A DNA stretch of 64,000 nt from Flavobacterium sp. LHD-85 (GTDB lineage: Bacteria; Bacteroidota; Bacteroidia; Flavobacteriales; Flavobacteriaceae): the NCBI RefSeq assembly GCF_030929595.1, contig NZ_JAVFVR010000005.1, positions 310,001 through 374,000 on the forward strand, in the 5' to 3' direction. The translations under genes and the position numbers were made by a program. This document shows, one piece after another, positions 22,842 to 30,740 of this stretch (position 1 is its first letter; the number at the start of each line of letters is the position of its first letter). Below the pieces are notes generated by a model, which did not search any database, was not told where the DNA came from, and saw only the letters and a list, made by a program, of their open reading frames with translations.

Positions 22842-24736
22842 TATGATTTTAAAGTGTATTTATTATTCGCTTGTATAATGATATGATTGTTTTCGAGCAA
22901 TTCCTGAAGAACCGATAAAATATCTTTTGTATCCATTTTTATCTGATTCTCTATTTCTCTTGAAGTCAGTGAAGCTGTTCTAAGCAAAGACAAAATCTTA
23001 TCTGCAATCGAATCGGCTTCGGTAATTTTTCCTTTTAGTGTAATGCAGTACGAACAGATGCCACAGTTTTCTTTTGTTTCTTCTCCAAAATAATCCAAAA
23101 CCAATCTATTTTTGCAGGTTTTGGTGTCTTTTATATAATGAAGAACCGATAGAAGCTGTTCTTTTTTAACTTCGTTTTGTTTTTCTAAATATTTTGAAAC
23201 CCTATTTATAGTGTGATCGTCTTCGCGAACTTCATTAAACAAAATAGTAGCGTCATTATTTTTAGATTTATATTCTATAATTTCTTTTTCTTTCAGCTTT
23301 TCTAAAACAGCAATAACCTGTTCTTCAGATCGGTTTGATTTCTTAGCAATCAACCCTAGATTCAGATTTGATTTTACTTCGTAAACTCCAGGATAAGTTC
23401 TTAAAATTGCCAAGATGATTTCTTCGTCATTTGGATTTAAACTCACGTATCGAATCACTTCTTTGGATTCAATAAGAAACTGAATGCTTATCTTCTCTGA
23501 GAATTCCTGAGACATCGTAATAATTCCCTGCTGATTTAAAAACTGTAAGGCATTGTAAGTTTTTAAAGTCGGGAATTCATATTTATTGCAGAAATGATTC
23601 AGTTTGAAAGAGAAAGATTCATCTAAACCTTCTCCATAAGCAATCTGAAAATAATTGCAGAGTTTGTTGTACATGGTTTTTAGGAACTTCTTGTCTGGAA
23701 GAATACTCAAAAACTGCTGTTCGGTGTGAATGGAATCTGAATTGTTATACAAAAGAACCGAAAACGCTTTTGCGCCATTTCGTCCCGCTCGCCCAGATTC
23801 TTGATAATAGTTTTCTAAGTTTTCTGGGAGTTGTGTATGAATAACGGTTTTTACATTGTCTTTGTCAATTCCCATTCCGAAAGCATTTGTAGCTACAATA
23901 ACTTGCGCCTGCTTAGACATCCACAATTGCATGTTTTTGTCTTTTTCTTTAGACGAAAGTCCGCCGTGATAATACGTTGAAGTAAAACCTAACGATTGCA
24001 ATTGCGAAGACATATTCAGGCACGCTTTGCGATTTCGGACATATATAATAGAAGGCTGCGGATTCTTTTTAAGAATTTGTTCAGTTCGATATAATTTATC
24101 TTCAACTTCAAAAACCATGTAAGCGATATTTTTTCGTTCAAATGATTGTTGAAAATGTCTTGGATTTTTTAATTCTAATTGCGTCCTGATATCTTCAATA
24201 ACTCTAGGAGTTGCCGTAGCAGTTAAAGCCAAAAACGGAATTTTTGGAAAGAACTTTTTCAGTTCTGAAATTTTAAGATAGGCAGGTCTAAAATCATGAC
24301 CCCATTGCGAAACACAATGTGCCTCGTCAACAGCAATTAAATTGATGGGTAAATTTTTAATACGCTCCAGAATCCAATCCGATTGTAAACGTTCTGGAGA
24401 TAAATAAAGGAATTTGTAATTTCCGTACTGGCAATTGTCAAGAAGATCAATCAGTTCTTCGGTGTGAATTCCCCCCGTAAGAGCAATTGCTTTAATATCT
24501 CTTTTTTGCAGATTGGCTACTTGATCTTTCATTAAAGCAATCAAAGGAGAGATAACAAGACAGATTCCTTCCTGCATCATGGCGGGAACCTGAAAACATA
24601 TCGATTTTCCGCCTCCCGTCGGAAGTACCGCAAAAGTATCCTGTCCATCAAGAACCGAATCGATAATTTCTTTTTGCAACGGTCTAAAACTGTCGTGTTT
24701 CCAGTATTTTAGAAGAATTTCCTGCGCTCCGAGCAT
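22841..24736 (-). CDS. recQ: ATP-dependent DNA helicase RecQ
   Basis: A 631-residue 3'-5' helicase of superfamily 2. Helicase motifs visible in order: FRPLQ (motif 0), LPTGGGKSICFQ (motif I), VDEAHCVSQWGHDFRP (motif II with the RecQ aromatic loop), LTATAT (III), YVRNRKACL, ATNAFGMGIDKDNV and QESGRAGRNG (VI). The RQC zinc site follows with Cys in KTCKNR and ENCGICSYC. The end is a short winged-helix segment, and no classical HRDC domain is seen, so it is a shorter RecQ of the type many Bacteroidota carry besides a full-length one. It is upstream of and coupled to fmt. Confidence 0.93.
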   Translation of the reverse strand: MLGAQEILLKYWKHDSFRPLQKEIIDSVLDGQDTFAVLPTGGGKSICFQVPAMMQEGICLVISPLIALMKDQVANLQKRDIKAIALTGGIHTEELIDLLDNCQYGNYKFLYLSPERLQSDWILERIKNLPINLIAVDEAHCVSQWGHDFRPAYLKISELKKFFPKIPFLALTATATPRVIEDIRTQLELKNPRHFQQSFERKNIAYMVFEVEDKLYRTEQILKKNPQPSIIYVRNRKACLNMSSQLQSLGFTSTYYHGGLSSKEKDKNMQLWMSKQAQVIVATNAFGMGIDKDNVKTVIHTQLPENLENYYQESGRAGRNGAKAFSVLLYNNSDSIHTEQQFLSILPDKKFLKTMYNKLCNYFQIAYGEGLDESFSFKLNHFCNKYEFPTLKTYNALQFLNQQGIITMSQEFSEKISIQFLIESKEVIRYVSLNPNDEEIILAILRTYPGVYEVKSNLNLGLIAKKSNRSEEQVIAVLEKLKEKEIIEYKSKNNDATILFNEVREDDHTINRVSKYLEKQNEVKKEQLLSVLHYIKDTKTCKNRLVLDYFGEETKENCGICSYCITLKGKITEADSIADKILSLLRTASLTSREIENQIKMDTKDILSVLQELLENNHIIIQANNKYTLKS

Positions 24737-24801
24737 TGCCTTGGTTTTAAAGTTAAAAATTTAGAAAACAGTTTCTAGTTTTGCAACTTTAAACCATACC
24801 G

Positions 24802-25335
24802 CTAAATTTTGTCTAAGATATAAAGAATTCTGTTTTCAACTGTATCTTTAGGAACTTCAATCAGTTCGTAACCATATTTTTTGTAAGTTTCAACAAGGTG
24901 CTCTTGGATTTTTACTGCCTGATCAAAATTTTCATAACGCTCAGAATCACTTTGGTAAATCTCTTCCCAAGGCGGTAAAATAAAAGTTTTAGAATATTTA
25001 TAATCCTCGCATGCTTTAACGAAATTCTCTGGATATTCATCACCAATATAATCCATATAAGCTACCACATCTGGAATTCCTCTGTCAATAAAAACCACAT
25101 TATCAGGTTCTTCAAGAGCATTTTTATATTGTTCAATACGACCTTCCAATAACATTTCGCTAAACAAAAGCGGCTGTTCCAGAAACAACTGTTCAATGCC
25201 TTCTTGTTGCGCTTTCATGGTAACCTGTCTAGAGATTTCAGGATAGCAGCAAAAGCCACGAGCTACCAATTCGTTAATAAGTGTTGATTTTCCAGTACCA
25301 GGTCCGCCAAGCAAGACTATAATTTCTTTTTGCAC
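24802..25335 (-). CDS. AAA_28-type P-loop ATP/GTP-binding protein
   Basis: I use the GTG at 25333-25335 (177 residues, MQKEIIVLLGGPGTGKST); a longer frame would begin at a TTG that lies inside the -7 promoter box. The P-loop is LGGPGTGKST; further marks are FCCYPEISRQV, VVFIDRGIPDVVAYMDY (Walker B-like DRG) and the C-terminal half typical of AAA_28/NadR-kinase-like NTPases. Family members bind tripolyphosphate or nucleotides, but the physiological role is unclear. It is a single-gene unit next to recQ. Confidence 0.8.
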   Translation of the reverse strand: MQKEIIVLLGGPGTGKSTLINELVARGFCCYPEISRQVTMKAQQEGIEQLFLEQPLLFSEMLLEGRIEQYKNALEEPDNVVFIDRGIPDVVAYMDYIGDEYPENFVKACEDYKYSKTFILPPWEEIYQSDSERYENFDQAVKIQEHLVETYKKYGYELIEVPKDTVENRILYILDKI

Positions 25336-25353
25336 TATTCTAAAAATAAAGCG

Positions 25354-25361
25354 CAAATTTA
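25354..25361 (-). promoter_or_regulatory. -7 promoter element of the AAA_28 gene
   Basis: TAAATTTG on the minus strand, 18 bp before the proposed GTG start. It argues against the longer reading starting at the TTG at 25354-25356. Confidence 0.5.
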
Positions 25362-25568
25362 CCTAAACTTATTTATAATTAAAAAGAATATTTATCAGAA
25401 ACGAAAGATTTGGCATTTTTAGTTGGCATGGTTTCCTGCTGTTCGCTGCAATCTTTTGCTTTTTAAAGAAAAAAGCAAAAGGATTTCCACTTCCATCAGG
25501 GTTAAAAAGGAGAGATGGTTTTGTTTTTGGGATTATTTGAAAAAAATATAAGCTTTCACAGAAAGAAA

Positions 25569-25726
25569 GTCCCAGAGGGACGAAATGTTTATAGAAAAAT
25601 TATGCGTTATTAATATAAAGCTCCAGCGGAGCGACACATTTAGAGTGATTTATATGTCGCTCCGCTGGAGCTTTTTGATTTGCGAGAAATTGTTTTTTCT
25701 ATAAATATTTTGCTCCGCTGGAGCAG
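25569..25726. repeat. Two-hairpin dispersed repeat, family 1, copy C (reversed) with satellites
   Basis: GCTCCGCTGGAGC at 25659-25671 and 25712-25724, 53 bp apart, form a reversed unit (ATATGTC before the first, ATAAATATTTT before the second). A solitary plus-oriented copy GCTCCAGCGGAGC lies at 25620-25632, and a diverged hairpin GTCCCAGAGGGAC followed by GAAATGTTTATAG at 25569-25581. The gap 25362-25801 has no gene. Confidence 0.8.
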
Positions 25727-25742
25727 TTTTTATTTGAATTGC

Positions 25743-25796
25743 CGTTGGTTTTAACCAACGGGTTTAAATGATTATTTAAATCTTGGCTTTAGCCAA
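25743..25796. repeat. Palindromes related to repeat family 2
   Basis: CGTTGGTTTTAACCAACG (25743-25760) and TTGGCTTTAGCCAA (25783-25796) are two perfect palindromes 38 bp apart. The first resembles the CCCGTGGTTTCAAC family at 55670. Confidence 0.55.
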
Positions 25797-25801
25797 ATAA
25801 A

Positions 25802-26713
25802 CTATTCGCAAAATGAATACTTCCCAGAACTTTTTCCATTTTTAGAAGGCATAATCAAATGCGATTGGAACTTTTTACCATTCAAAACATCATTCACAAA
25901 ATCTAAAACATATTGCTGTCCTTGATGAAAAAGATAACCCGAAAATTCATGTCCGCCACCGCAGAAAGTAATCAGTTCGATATCTTTATGTAAATCATTC
26001 ATTTGATTATAAACCGCATAAGAACCAAAAAGAATCAGCCAGCCAGAAGCATTTGTCGGACAAGAACGGTGCGAACCTGCTGAATAAGGAACCGTATCAT
26101 CATTATTTCCATGTGCTAATAACATCGGAATTGCTTTTTCTTTCGTAATCAAATTAATATCCTGAATCGCTCCCGAACCTCCAATGAACCCTTTGTATTT
26201 AAAGTTTTCTGGGAGATTGCTTTTGTATAAGTTCATTAATTTATAATCCCAAAATGAAGCGTGGAAACCAATTTCGGCTCCGGCACTAATTCCAGAAATA
26301 AAGATTTTTGAAGTATCAAGATTATATTTGTCAGCATTCTCAACTAAGAAAGCGGTTGCCTGCCACATATCGCTCACGCCAATTTGAATCGCTTTTATTT
26401 TTTCAGTCAAAGTTCCTTTACAGCCAAAATCTTTTCCTTTCATATACAAACTATATGAAATGCTTGCAACGGCATAACCATTTTGTGACATGAATTTTCC
26501 AAAATCTTTTTCATTTGTTCGTTCTCCGCCCGAAAATCCTCCACCAAAAGCAAACATAATCAACGGGATTTTTTCGTCTGCTTTTTTCTTTGGCAGATAT
26601 AAATCTAGATCTAGTTTTAAAGTGTCGTTTTGGAAATAAGTTAAAGTTTTAATTTCTTGTGCTTGAACTGAATTTAGTGTAAAAGCGATAAGAAGTAAAA
26701 GGAGTTTTTTCAT
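25802..26713 (-). CDS. Secreted alpha/beta hydrolase, esterase type
   Basis: I chose the ATG at 26713, giving 303 residues with the signal peptide MKKLLLLLIAFTLNSVQAQ. The fold shows an HGG-type oxyanion loop (FAFGGGFSGGE), the nucleophile Ser143 in GISAG, an Asp in HGNNDDTVP and the catalytic His in CGGGHEFSGY. A long insertion with Cys (SHRSCPTNASGW) may cap the active site. It resembles BD-FAE/carboxylesterase-type enzymes that may remove acetyl or feruloyl groups, but the substrate is not evident. No carbohydrate genes are adjacent. Confidence 0.82.
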   Translation of the reverse strand: MKKLLLLLIAFTLNSVQAQEIKTLTYFQNDTLKLDLDLYLPKKKADEKIPLIMFAFGGGFSGGERTNEKDFGKFMSQNGYAVASISYSLYMKGKDFGCKGTLTEKIKAIQIGVSDMWQATAFLVENADKYNLDTSKIFISGISAGAEIGFHASFWDYKLMNLYKSNLPENFKYKGFIGGSGAIQDINLITKEKAIPMLLAHGNNDDTVPYSAGSHRSCPTNASGWLILFGSYAVYNQMNDLHKDIELITFCGGGHEFSGYLFHQGQQYVLDFVNDVLNGKKFQSHLIMPSKNGKSSGKYSFCE

Positions 26714-26761
26714 TTTAAATGGTTTTAATCTCGCAAAGCCGCGAAGTCGCAAAGTTTTTCT

Positions 26762-26878
26762 GCCACAAATTTCACGAATTTTCGCTAATTATTATTTTTT
26801 GATTTGCCAAGTTAATTAAAATTAGGGAAATTGAATTTTAGGATTTAATAATTTGTGTTAATTAGTGTAATTTGTGGC
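26762..26878. repeat. Long imperfect inverted repeat, GCCACAAAT ends
   Basis: GCCACAAAT (26762-26770) is mirrored by ATTTGTGGC (26870-26878), and the arms extend inward imperfectly (TTCACGAATT, TAATTTGTG). The type recurs as 29525-29644 and in single arms near 48414, 48742 and 55960. Confidence 0.6.
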
Positions 26879-26904
26879 AAAAAAACAGCCTCATTTTTAG
26901 AGTC

Positions 26905-26940
26905 AAAAAATCTAAAATCTAAAATCTGAAATCTGAAATC
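26905..26940 (+). repeat. Short tandem repeat AAATCTA/AAATCTG
   Basis: Five near-identical 7-8 bp units lie directly before the promoter of the DUF493 gene. No function is evident. Confidence 0.6.
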
Positions 26941-26947
26941 AAAAGCG

Positions 26948-26955
26948 TATATTTG
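26948..26955 (+). promoter_or_regulatory. -7 promoter element of the DUF493-DUF4290 operon
   Basis: TATATTTG, 19 bp before the ATG at 26975. No -33 TTG at the usual place. Confidence 0.5.
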
Positions 26956-26974
26956 CGTTTATTTTTAATTACGA

Positions 26975-27271
26975 ATGGAGAACGATAAAGAAAAAAACAC
27001 CGCCGAATTTTACGAAAGATTAAAAGTAGAGCTAGATAACGCAAACACTTGGCCAGCAGAATATTTGTATAAATTTATTGTGCCTTCTGTAGGTGATAAT
27101 GTAGAGCGTGTTGAAAAAGCTTTTGATAGAATGGGGGCGGTTATTAAAACAACAAAATCAAAAACAGGTAAATTTACCAGTGTTTCTGTAGATGTTACGA
27201 TGCACAGCTCAGATGATGTGATTAGTAAATACAAAGAAGTTTCTACAATAGAAGGTATAGTTTCATTATAA
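26975..27271 (+). CDS. DUF493 (YbeD-like) protein
   Basis: A 98-residue protein with the ferredoxin-like DUF493 pattern: WPAEYLYKFIVPSVGDNVERVEKAF, followed by KTTKSKTGKFTSVSVDVTMHSSDDVISKYKEV. E. coli YbeD shares this fold and resembles allosteric regulatory domains; the function is unknown. It precedes the DUF4290 gene by 4 bp, a pairing I associate with Flavobacteriia. Confidence 0.85.
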   Translation: MENDKEKNTAEFYERLKVELDNANTWPAEYLYKFIVPSVGDNVERVEKAFDRMGAVIKTTKSKTGKFTSVSVDVTMHSSDDVISKYKEVSTIEGIVSL

Positions 27272-27275
27272 ACTT

Positions 27276-28001
27276 ATGATCGAAAAATATAAAAGAGAAG
27301 CCGCAAGCGACGTTGTGTATAATTTAGAATACAATTCTGAAAGACAGCGTCTAATTATCCCAGAATACGGTCGTCATTTGCAAAAACTGATTGATCAGGC
27401 AACTGCAATCGAAGATGATGAAACGCGCAATAAAGCTGCGAAATATATCATTCAGGTTATGGGAAGTCTGAATCCGCATTTGCGTGACGTACCAGATTTT
27501 CAGCATAAACTTTGGGATCAGCTTTTTATTATGTCTGATTTTAAATTGAATGTTGAATCTCCGTACCCAATTCCATCAAGAGAAGTTTTGGAGCTAAAAC
27601 CAGATGCTTTGCAGTATCCGCAGAACTTTCCAAAATATAGATTTTATGGTAACAACATCAAATATATGATTGATGTTGCGAATAAATGGGAGGAAGGCGA
27701 AATGAAAAATGCGCTTATCATGGTGATCGCCAACCATATGAAAAAATCTTTCTTAAGCTGGAACAAAGATACCGTAAAAGACGATGTGATTTTTGAGCAT
27801 TTGTATGAATTATCAGGAGGCAAAATCAATTTATTGCATAGCACGGAAGAATTGTTAAACACAACAGATCTAATGCGTACAAACAAACGCATGTCTAATA
27901 AAACAGCTTCTGGTGCTCAGCCAAAAATTCAGAACAACAAAAATAACAATAACAAAGGCGGTCAGAAAAAGACATTTCAAAAAAACAATAATCAGAAGTA
28001 A
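27276..28001 (+). CDS. DUF4290 protein
   Basis: A 241-residue cytoplasmic protein. The conserved front part includes YNSERQRLIIPEYGRHLQKLIDQA, MGSLNPHLRDVPDFQHKLWDQL and PKYRFYGNNIKYMI, typical of DUF4290, a family confined to Bacteroidota. The end (about 205-241) is a low-complexity Asn/Lys-rich tail (NNKNNNNKGGQKK), possibly nucleic-acid binding. The function is unknown. It lies upstream of murA, but 199 bp of repeat-rich DNA separate them. Confidence 0.85.
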   Translation: MIEKYKREAASDVVYNLEYNSERQRLIIPEYGRHLQKLIDQATAIEDDETRNKAAKYIIQVMGSLNPHLRDVPDFQHKLWDQLFIMSDFKLNVESPYPIPSREVLELKPDALQYPQNFPKYRFYGNNIKYMIDVANKWEEGEMKNALIMVIANHMKKSFLSWNKDTVKDDVIFEHLYELSGGKINLLHSTEELLNTTDLMRTNKRMSNKTASGAQPKIQNNKNNNNKGGQKKTFQKNNNQK

Positions 28002-28004
28002 AAA

Positions 28005-28190
28005 AGGAGCTAAGAGGCTATCCTGATAGCTATCGGGACTAAGTTGCTAAGTTTTTTTACTTAGATACTTTAAAAAAAACAAACAAAAACAAGAATAAAA
28101 AAGCTGCTAAGCTACTAAGCGTCTAAGTTGCTGAGTTTTTTTACTTAGAATCTTAGAGTCTCAGAATCTTAGAAACTTTGAAAGAACCTA
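28005..28190. repeat. Repeat-rich gap with CTAAG-type elements
   Basis: Two related stretches, CTAAGTTGCTAAGTTTTTTT (28041-28060) and CTAAGTTGCTGAGTTTTTTT (28122-28141), are each followed by ACTTAGA. A short palindrome CCTGATAGCTATCGGG (28021-28036) lies at the front. Related CTTAG/CTAAG stretches occur at 48370 and 48770. Confidence 0.6.
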
Positions 28191-28200
28191 AAAAAAATCT

Positions 28201-29514
28201 ATGGGAATTTTTAAAATCGAAGGAGGAACTCCTTTAAAAGGAGAAATCACTCCGCAAGGAGCAAAGAATGAGGCATTACAAATTTTATGTGCCGTGCTTC
28301 TAACAGGAGAGAAAGTAAAAATTAATAACATTCCTGATATTATAGACATCAATAAATTAATCACTTTGCTGGGGAATTTAGGGGTGAAAATTCAACGTAA
28401 CGAACCGGGTTCAATTACTTTTCAAGCTGATGAGGTTAATGTTGGATATTTAGAAACTGAAGCTTTCAAAAAGGAAGGTGGAGCGCTTCGTGGTTCTATT
28501 ATGATTGTTGGTCCGCTTTTGGCTCGTTTCGGAAAAGGATATATTCCAAAACCAGGTGGAGATAAAATTGGCCGTCGTAGATTAGATACTCACTTTGAAG
28601 GTTTTATTAACCTTGGAGCAAAATTCAGATACAATAGAGAAGATCATTTTTATGGAGTAGAAACTCCTGAAGGAGGTCTTAAAGGAACAGATATGCTTCT
28701 AGATGAAGCTTCTGTAACTGGAACTGCAAACATTGTAATGGCAGCAGTTTTAGCAAAAGGAACAACTACAGTTTACAACGCAGCTTGTGAGCCTTACTTA
28801 CAGCAATTGTGTAAGATGCTAAACTCTATGGGAGCTAAAATTACAGGAGTTGGTTCTAACTTATTGACTATCGAAGGTGTTGAAAGTCTTGGAGGTTGCG
28901 AGCACAGAATTCTTCCTGATATGATCGAAATTGGTTCTTGGATTGGTCTTGCGGCTATGACAAAAAGCGAAATCACAATCAAAAATGTAAGCTGGGAAAA
29001 CTTAGGTTTGATTCCGAATACGTTTAGAAAACTTGGAATTACAGTTGAGAAACGTAATGATGATATTTATATTCCAGCTCACAAAGATGGATATGAAGTA
29101 AAAACAGATATTGACGGTTCTATCTTAACTATTGCCGATGCGCCTTGGCCAGGATTTACACCTGACTTATTAAGCATCGTTTTGGTTGTAGCAACTCAAG
29201 CTAAAGGAGACGTTTTAATTCACCAAAAAATGTTCGAAAGCCGTTTATTCTTCGTGGATAAATTGATCGATATGGGAGCAAAAATCATGTTATGTGATCC
29301 GCACAGAGCTGTGGTTATGGGACATAATTTCGAATCTCAATTGAAAGCAACTACAATGTCTTCTCCTGATATTCGTGCGGGAATTTCATTATTGATCGCT
29401 GCGCTATCTGCAAAAGGAACAAGCACAATTCAGAATATTGAGCAAATTGACCGTGGATATGAGCGTATCGATGAGCGTTTAAGAGCAATCGGAGCAAAAA
29501 TCGTGAGAGCTTAA
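28201..29514 (+). CDS. murA: UDP-N-acetylglucosamine 1-carboxyvinyltransferase, Asp active-site variant
   Basis: A 437-residue cytoplasmic enzyme that transfers enolpyruvyl from phosphoenolpyruvate to UDP-GlcNAc, the first committed step of peptidoglycan synthesis. The EPSP-synthase-like fold shows QGAKNEALQILCAVLLT (Lys-Asn pair at 22-23), LRGSIMIVGPLLARFG and the active-site loop KPGGDKIGRRRLDTH. At the place of the fosfomycin-reactive Cys115 of E. coli (PGGCTIG) it has Asp121. Such Cys-to-Asp variants are active and known to be insensitive to fosfomycin. The last Arg-containing segment DRGYERIDERL is also conserved. Confidence 0.95.
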   Translation: MGIFKIEGGTPLKGEITPQGAKNEALQILCAVLLTGEKVKINNIPDIIDINKLITLLGNLGVKIQRNEPGSITFQADEVNVGYLETEAFKKEGGALRGSIMIVGPLLARFGKGYIPKPGGDKIGRRRLDTHFEGFINLGAKFRYNREDHFYGVETPEGGLKGTDMLLDEASVTGTANIVMAAVLAKGTTTVYNAACEPYLQQLCKMLNSMGAKITGVGSNLLTIEGVESLGGCEHRILPDMIEIGSWIGLAAMTKSEITIKNVSWENLGLIPNTFRKLGITVEKRNDDIYIPAHKDGYEVKTDIDGSILTIADAPWPGFTPDLLSIVLVVATQAKGDVLIHQKMFESRLFFVDKLIDMGAKIMLCDPHRAVVMGHNFESQLKATTMSSPDIRAGISLLIAALSAKGTSTIQNIEQIDRGYERIDERLRAIGAKIVRA

Positions 29515-29524
29515 AAAAATATTT

Positions 29525-29644
29525 GCCACGAATTCACGAATTAAACTAATTCAAAATTTTTAAAGTCAAATTAAACGAATTTCATTTTAAAAATTAGAGA
29601 AATAAGATAAATTCTAAATTTTGTTTAATTCGTGAATTCGTGGC
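29525..29644. repeat. 120-bp element with perfect 22-bp inverted ends
   Basis: The 22 bp from 29525 (GCCACGAATTCACGAATT...) are the exact reverse complement of 29623-29644. The interior is very AT-rich. It fills most of the gap between murA and the CDF gene and may also end the murA transcript. Confidence 0.75.
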
Positions 29645-29662
29645 TAAAAAAAATGTCTTTAA

Positions 29663-30538
29663 ATGACAAACGAACAAAAAGCTGTAAAAGCTACTATTTT
29701 TAGTATAATAGGAAACACCTGCCTGGCCCTGATAAAAGGTCTCGCAGGTTTTTTTGGCAATTCTTATGCCTTAATTGCAGATGCAATTGAATCGACAACA
29801 GATATATTTGCGTCATTTTTGGTGTTATTTGGAATCAAGTATTCGAATAAACCGGCTGATGAAAACCATCCTTACGGTCACGGCCGTGCAGAACCTCTTA
29901 TTACGTTTTTGGTTGTTGGGTTTTTAATTACTTCGGCAACAATTATCGGTTACGAAAGTATTGCAAATATTGGGACTTCGCACGATTTACCGAAATCTTG
30001 GACTTTGTATATTTTAGGTGCAATTATTATTTGGAAAGAATATTCTTTTCGTTTGGTAATGAAACGTAGCCGACAAACAAATAGTTCTTCTTTGGCAGCC
30101 GATGCATGGCACCATAGAAGTGATGCTATAACTTCTGTAGCAGCTTTTATCGGAATTTCGATTGCCTTGATTATGGGTAAAGGTTACGAATCTGCAGATG
30201 ATTGGGCAGCACTTTTTGCGGCTTTTTTTATCCTGTATAACAGCTATAAAATATTTAGACCGGCACTTGGAGAAATCATGGATGAAAATCTAAACGATGA
30301 TTTAGTAGAAGAAATACGTGTTGTTGCTTTGACAGTTCCAGGGATTCTTGGAACAGAAAAATGCTATATCCGAAAAGCAGGAATGCGTTATCATGTTGAT
30401 CTTCACGCCATAGTTTCGGCTAAAATTTCTGTAAAAGAAGGTCATGATTTATCTCATAAACTTCAAGATACTTTAAAAGAACAAATTCCGCAGTTAGGAA
30501 ATGTTTTGATTCATATAGAGCCAGATGATTATTCTTAA
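29663..30538 (+). CDS. Cation diffusion facilitator (CDF) transporter
   Basis: A 291-residue inner-membrane metal:proton antiporter. About six helices with the metal site residues in DAIESTTDIFASFL (helix 2) and AADAWHHRSDAITS (helix 5, HxxxD), plus a C-terminal cytoplasmic domain (about 205-291) with HVDLHAIVSAKIS and the terminal HIEPDD. HxxxD together with DxxxD on helix 2 is the usual Zn2+ (or Fe2+/Mn2+) tetrahedral site in the family, but here the helix 2 motif reads D-A-I-E-S-T-T-D, so the ion is not certain. It probably exports zinc or iron. Confidence 0.9.
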   Translation: MTNEQKAVKATIFSIIGNTCLALIKGLAGFFGNSYALIADAIESTTDIFASFLVLFGIKYSNKPADENHPYGHGRAEPLITFLVVGFLITSATIIGYESIANIGTSHDLPKSWTLYILGAIIIWKEYSFRLVMKRSRQTNSSSLAADAWHHRSDAITSVAAFIGISIALIMGKGYESADDWAALFAAFFILYNSYKIFRPALGEIMDENLNDDLVEEIRVVALTVPGILGTEKCYIRKAGMRYHVDLHAIVSAKISVKEGHDLSHKLQDTLKEQIPQLGNVLIHIEPDDYS

Positions 30539-30540
30539 GG

Positions 30541-30740
30541 TGCAAAGTTGCAAAGGTTCAAAGGGACGAAGGTTTTTTCGCTGAAACTTTTATCAAAGAT
30601 TGAAATAAAAAATCCGTTTATTAATATAATAAGCGGATTTTCTATTTGATATATTTGTCTTCTGAGCGTGATGAAGTTTCGAAAAGAAATCTCACAAAGT
30701 ATTTAAACTCTGAACCTTTGTCTCTCTGAACCTTTGCGCC
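30541..30740. repeat. Gap with inverted GGTTCAAAG elements and a terminator
   Basis: TGCAAAGTTGCAAAGGTTCA (30541-30560) is loosely mirrored by GAACCTTTG stretches at 30713-30737. Between them a hairpin, AAAATCCGTTTATTA (30609-30623) with TAATAAGCGGATTTT (30627-30641), ends the CDF transcript. Confidence 0.55.
30609..30641. terminator. Terminator between the CDF and DUF5686 genes
   Basis: Fifteen-base arms with one G:U pair around a 3-base loop. It lies between convergent genes and has T-rich outer arms. Confidence 0.6.

Noticed and set aside
26905..26940. Short tandem repeats as a CRISPR fragment.
   Set aside because: The units are 7-8 bp without spacers; no repeat-spacer pattern and no cas gene are present.
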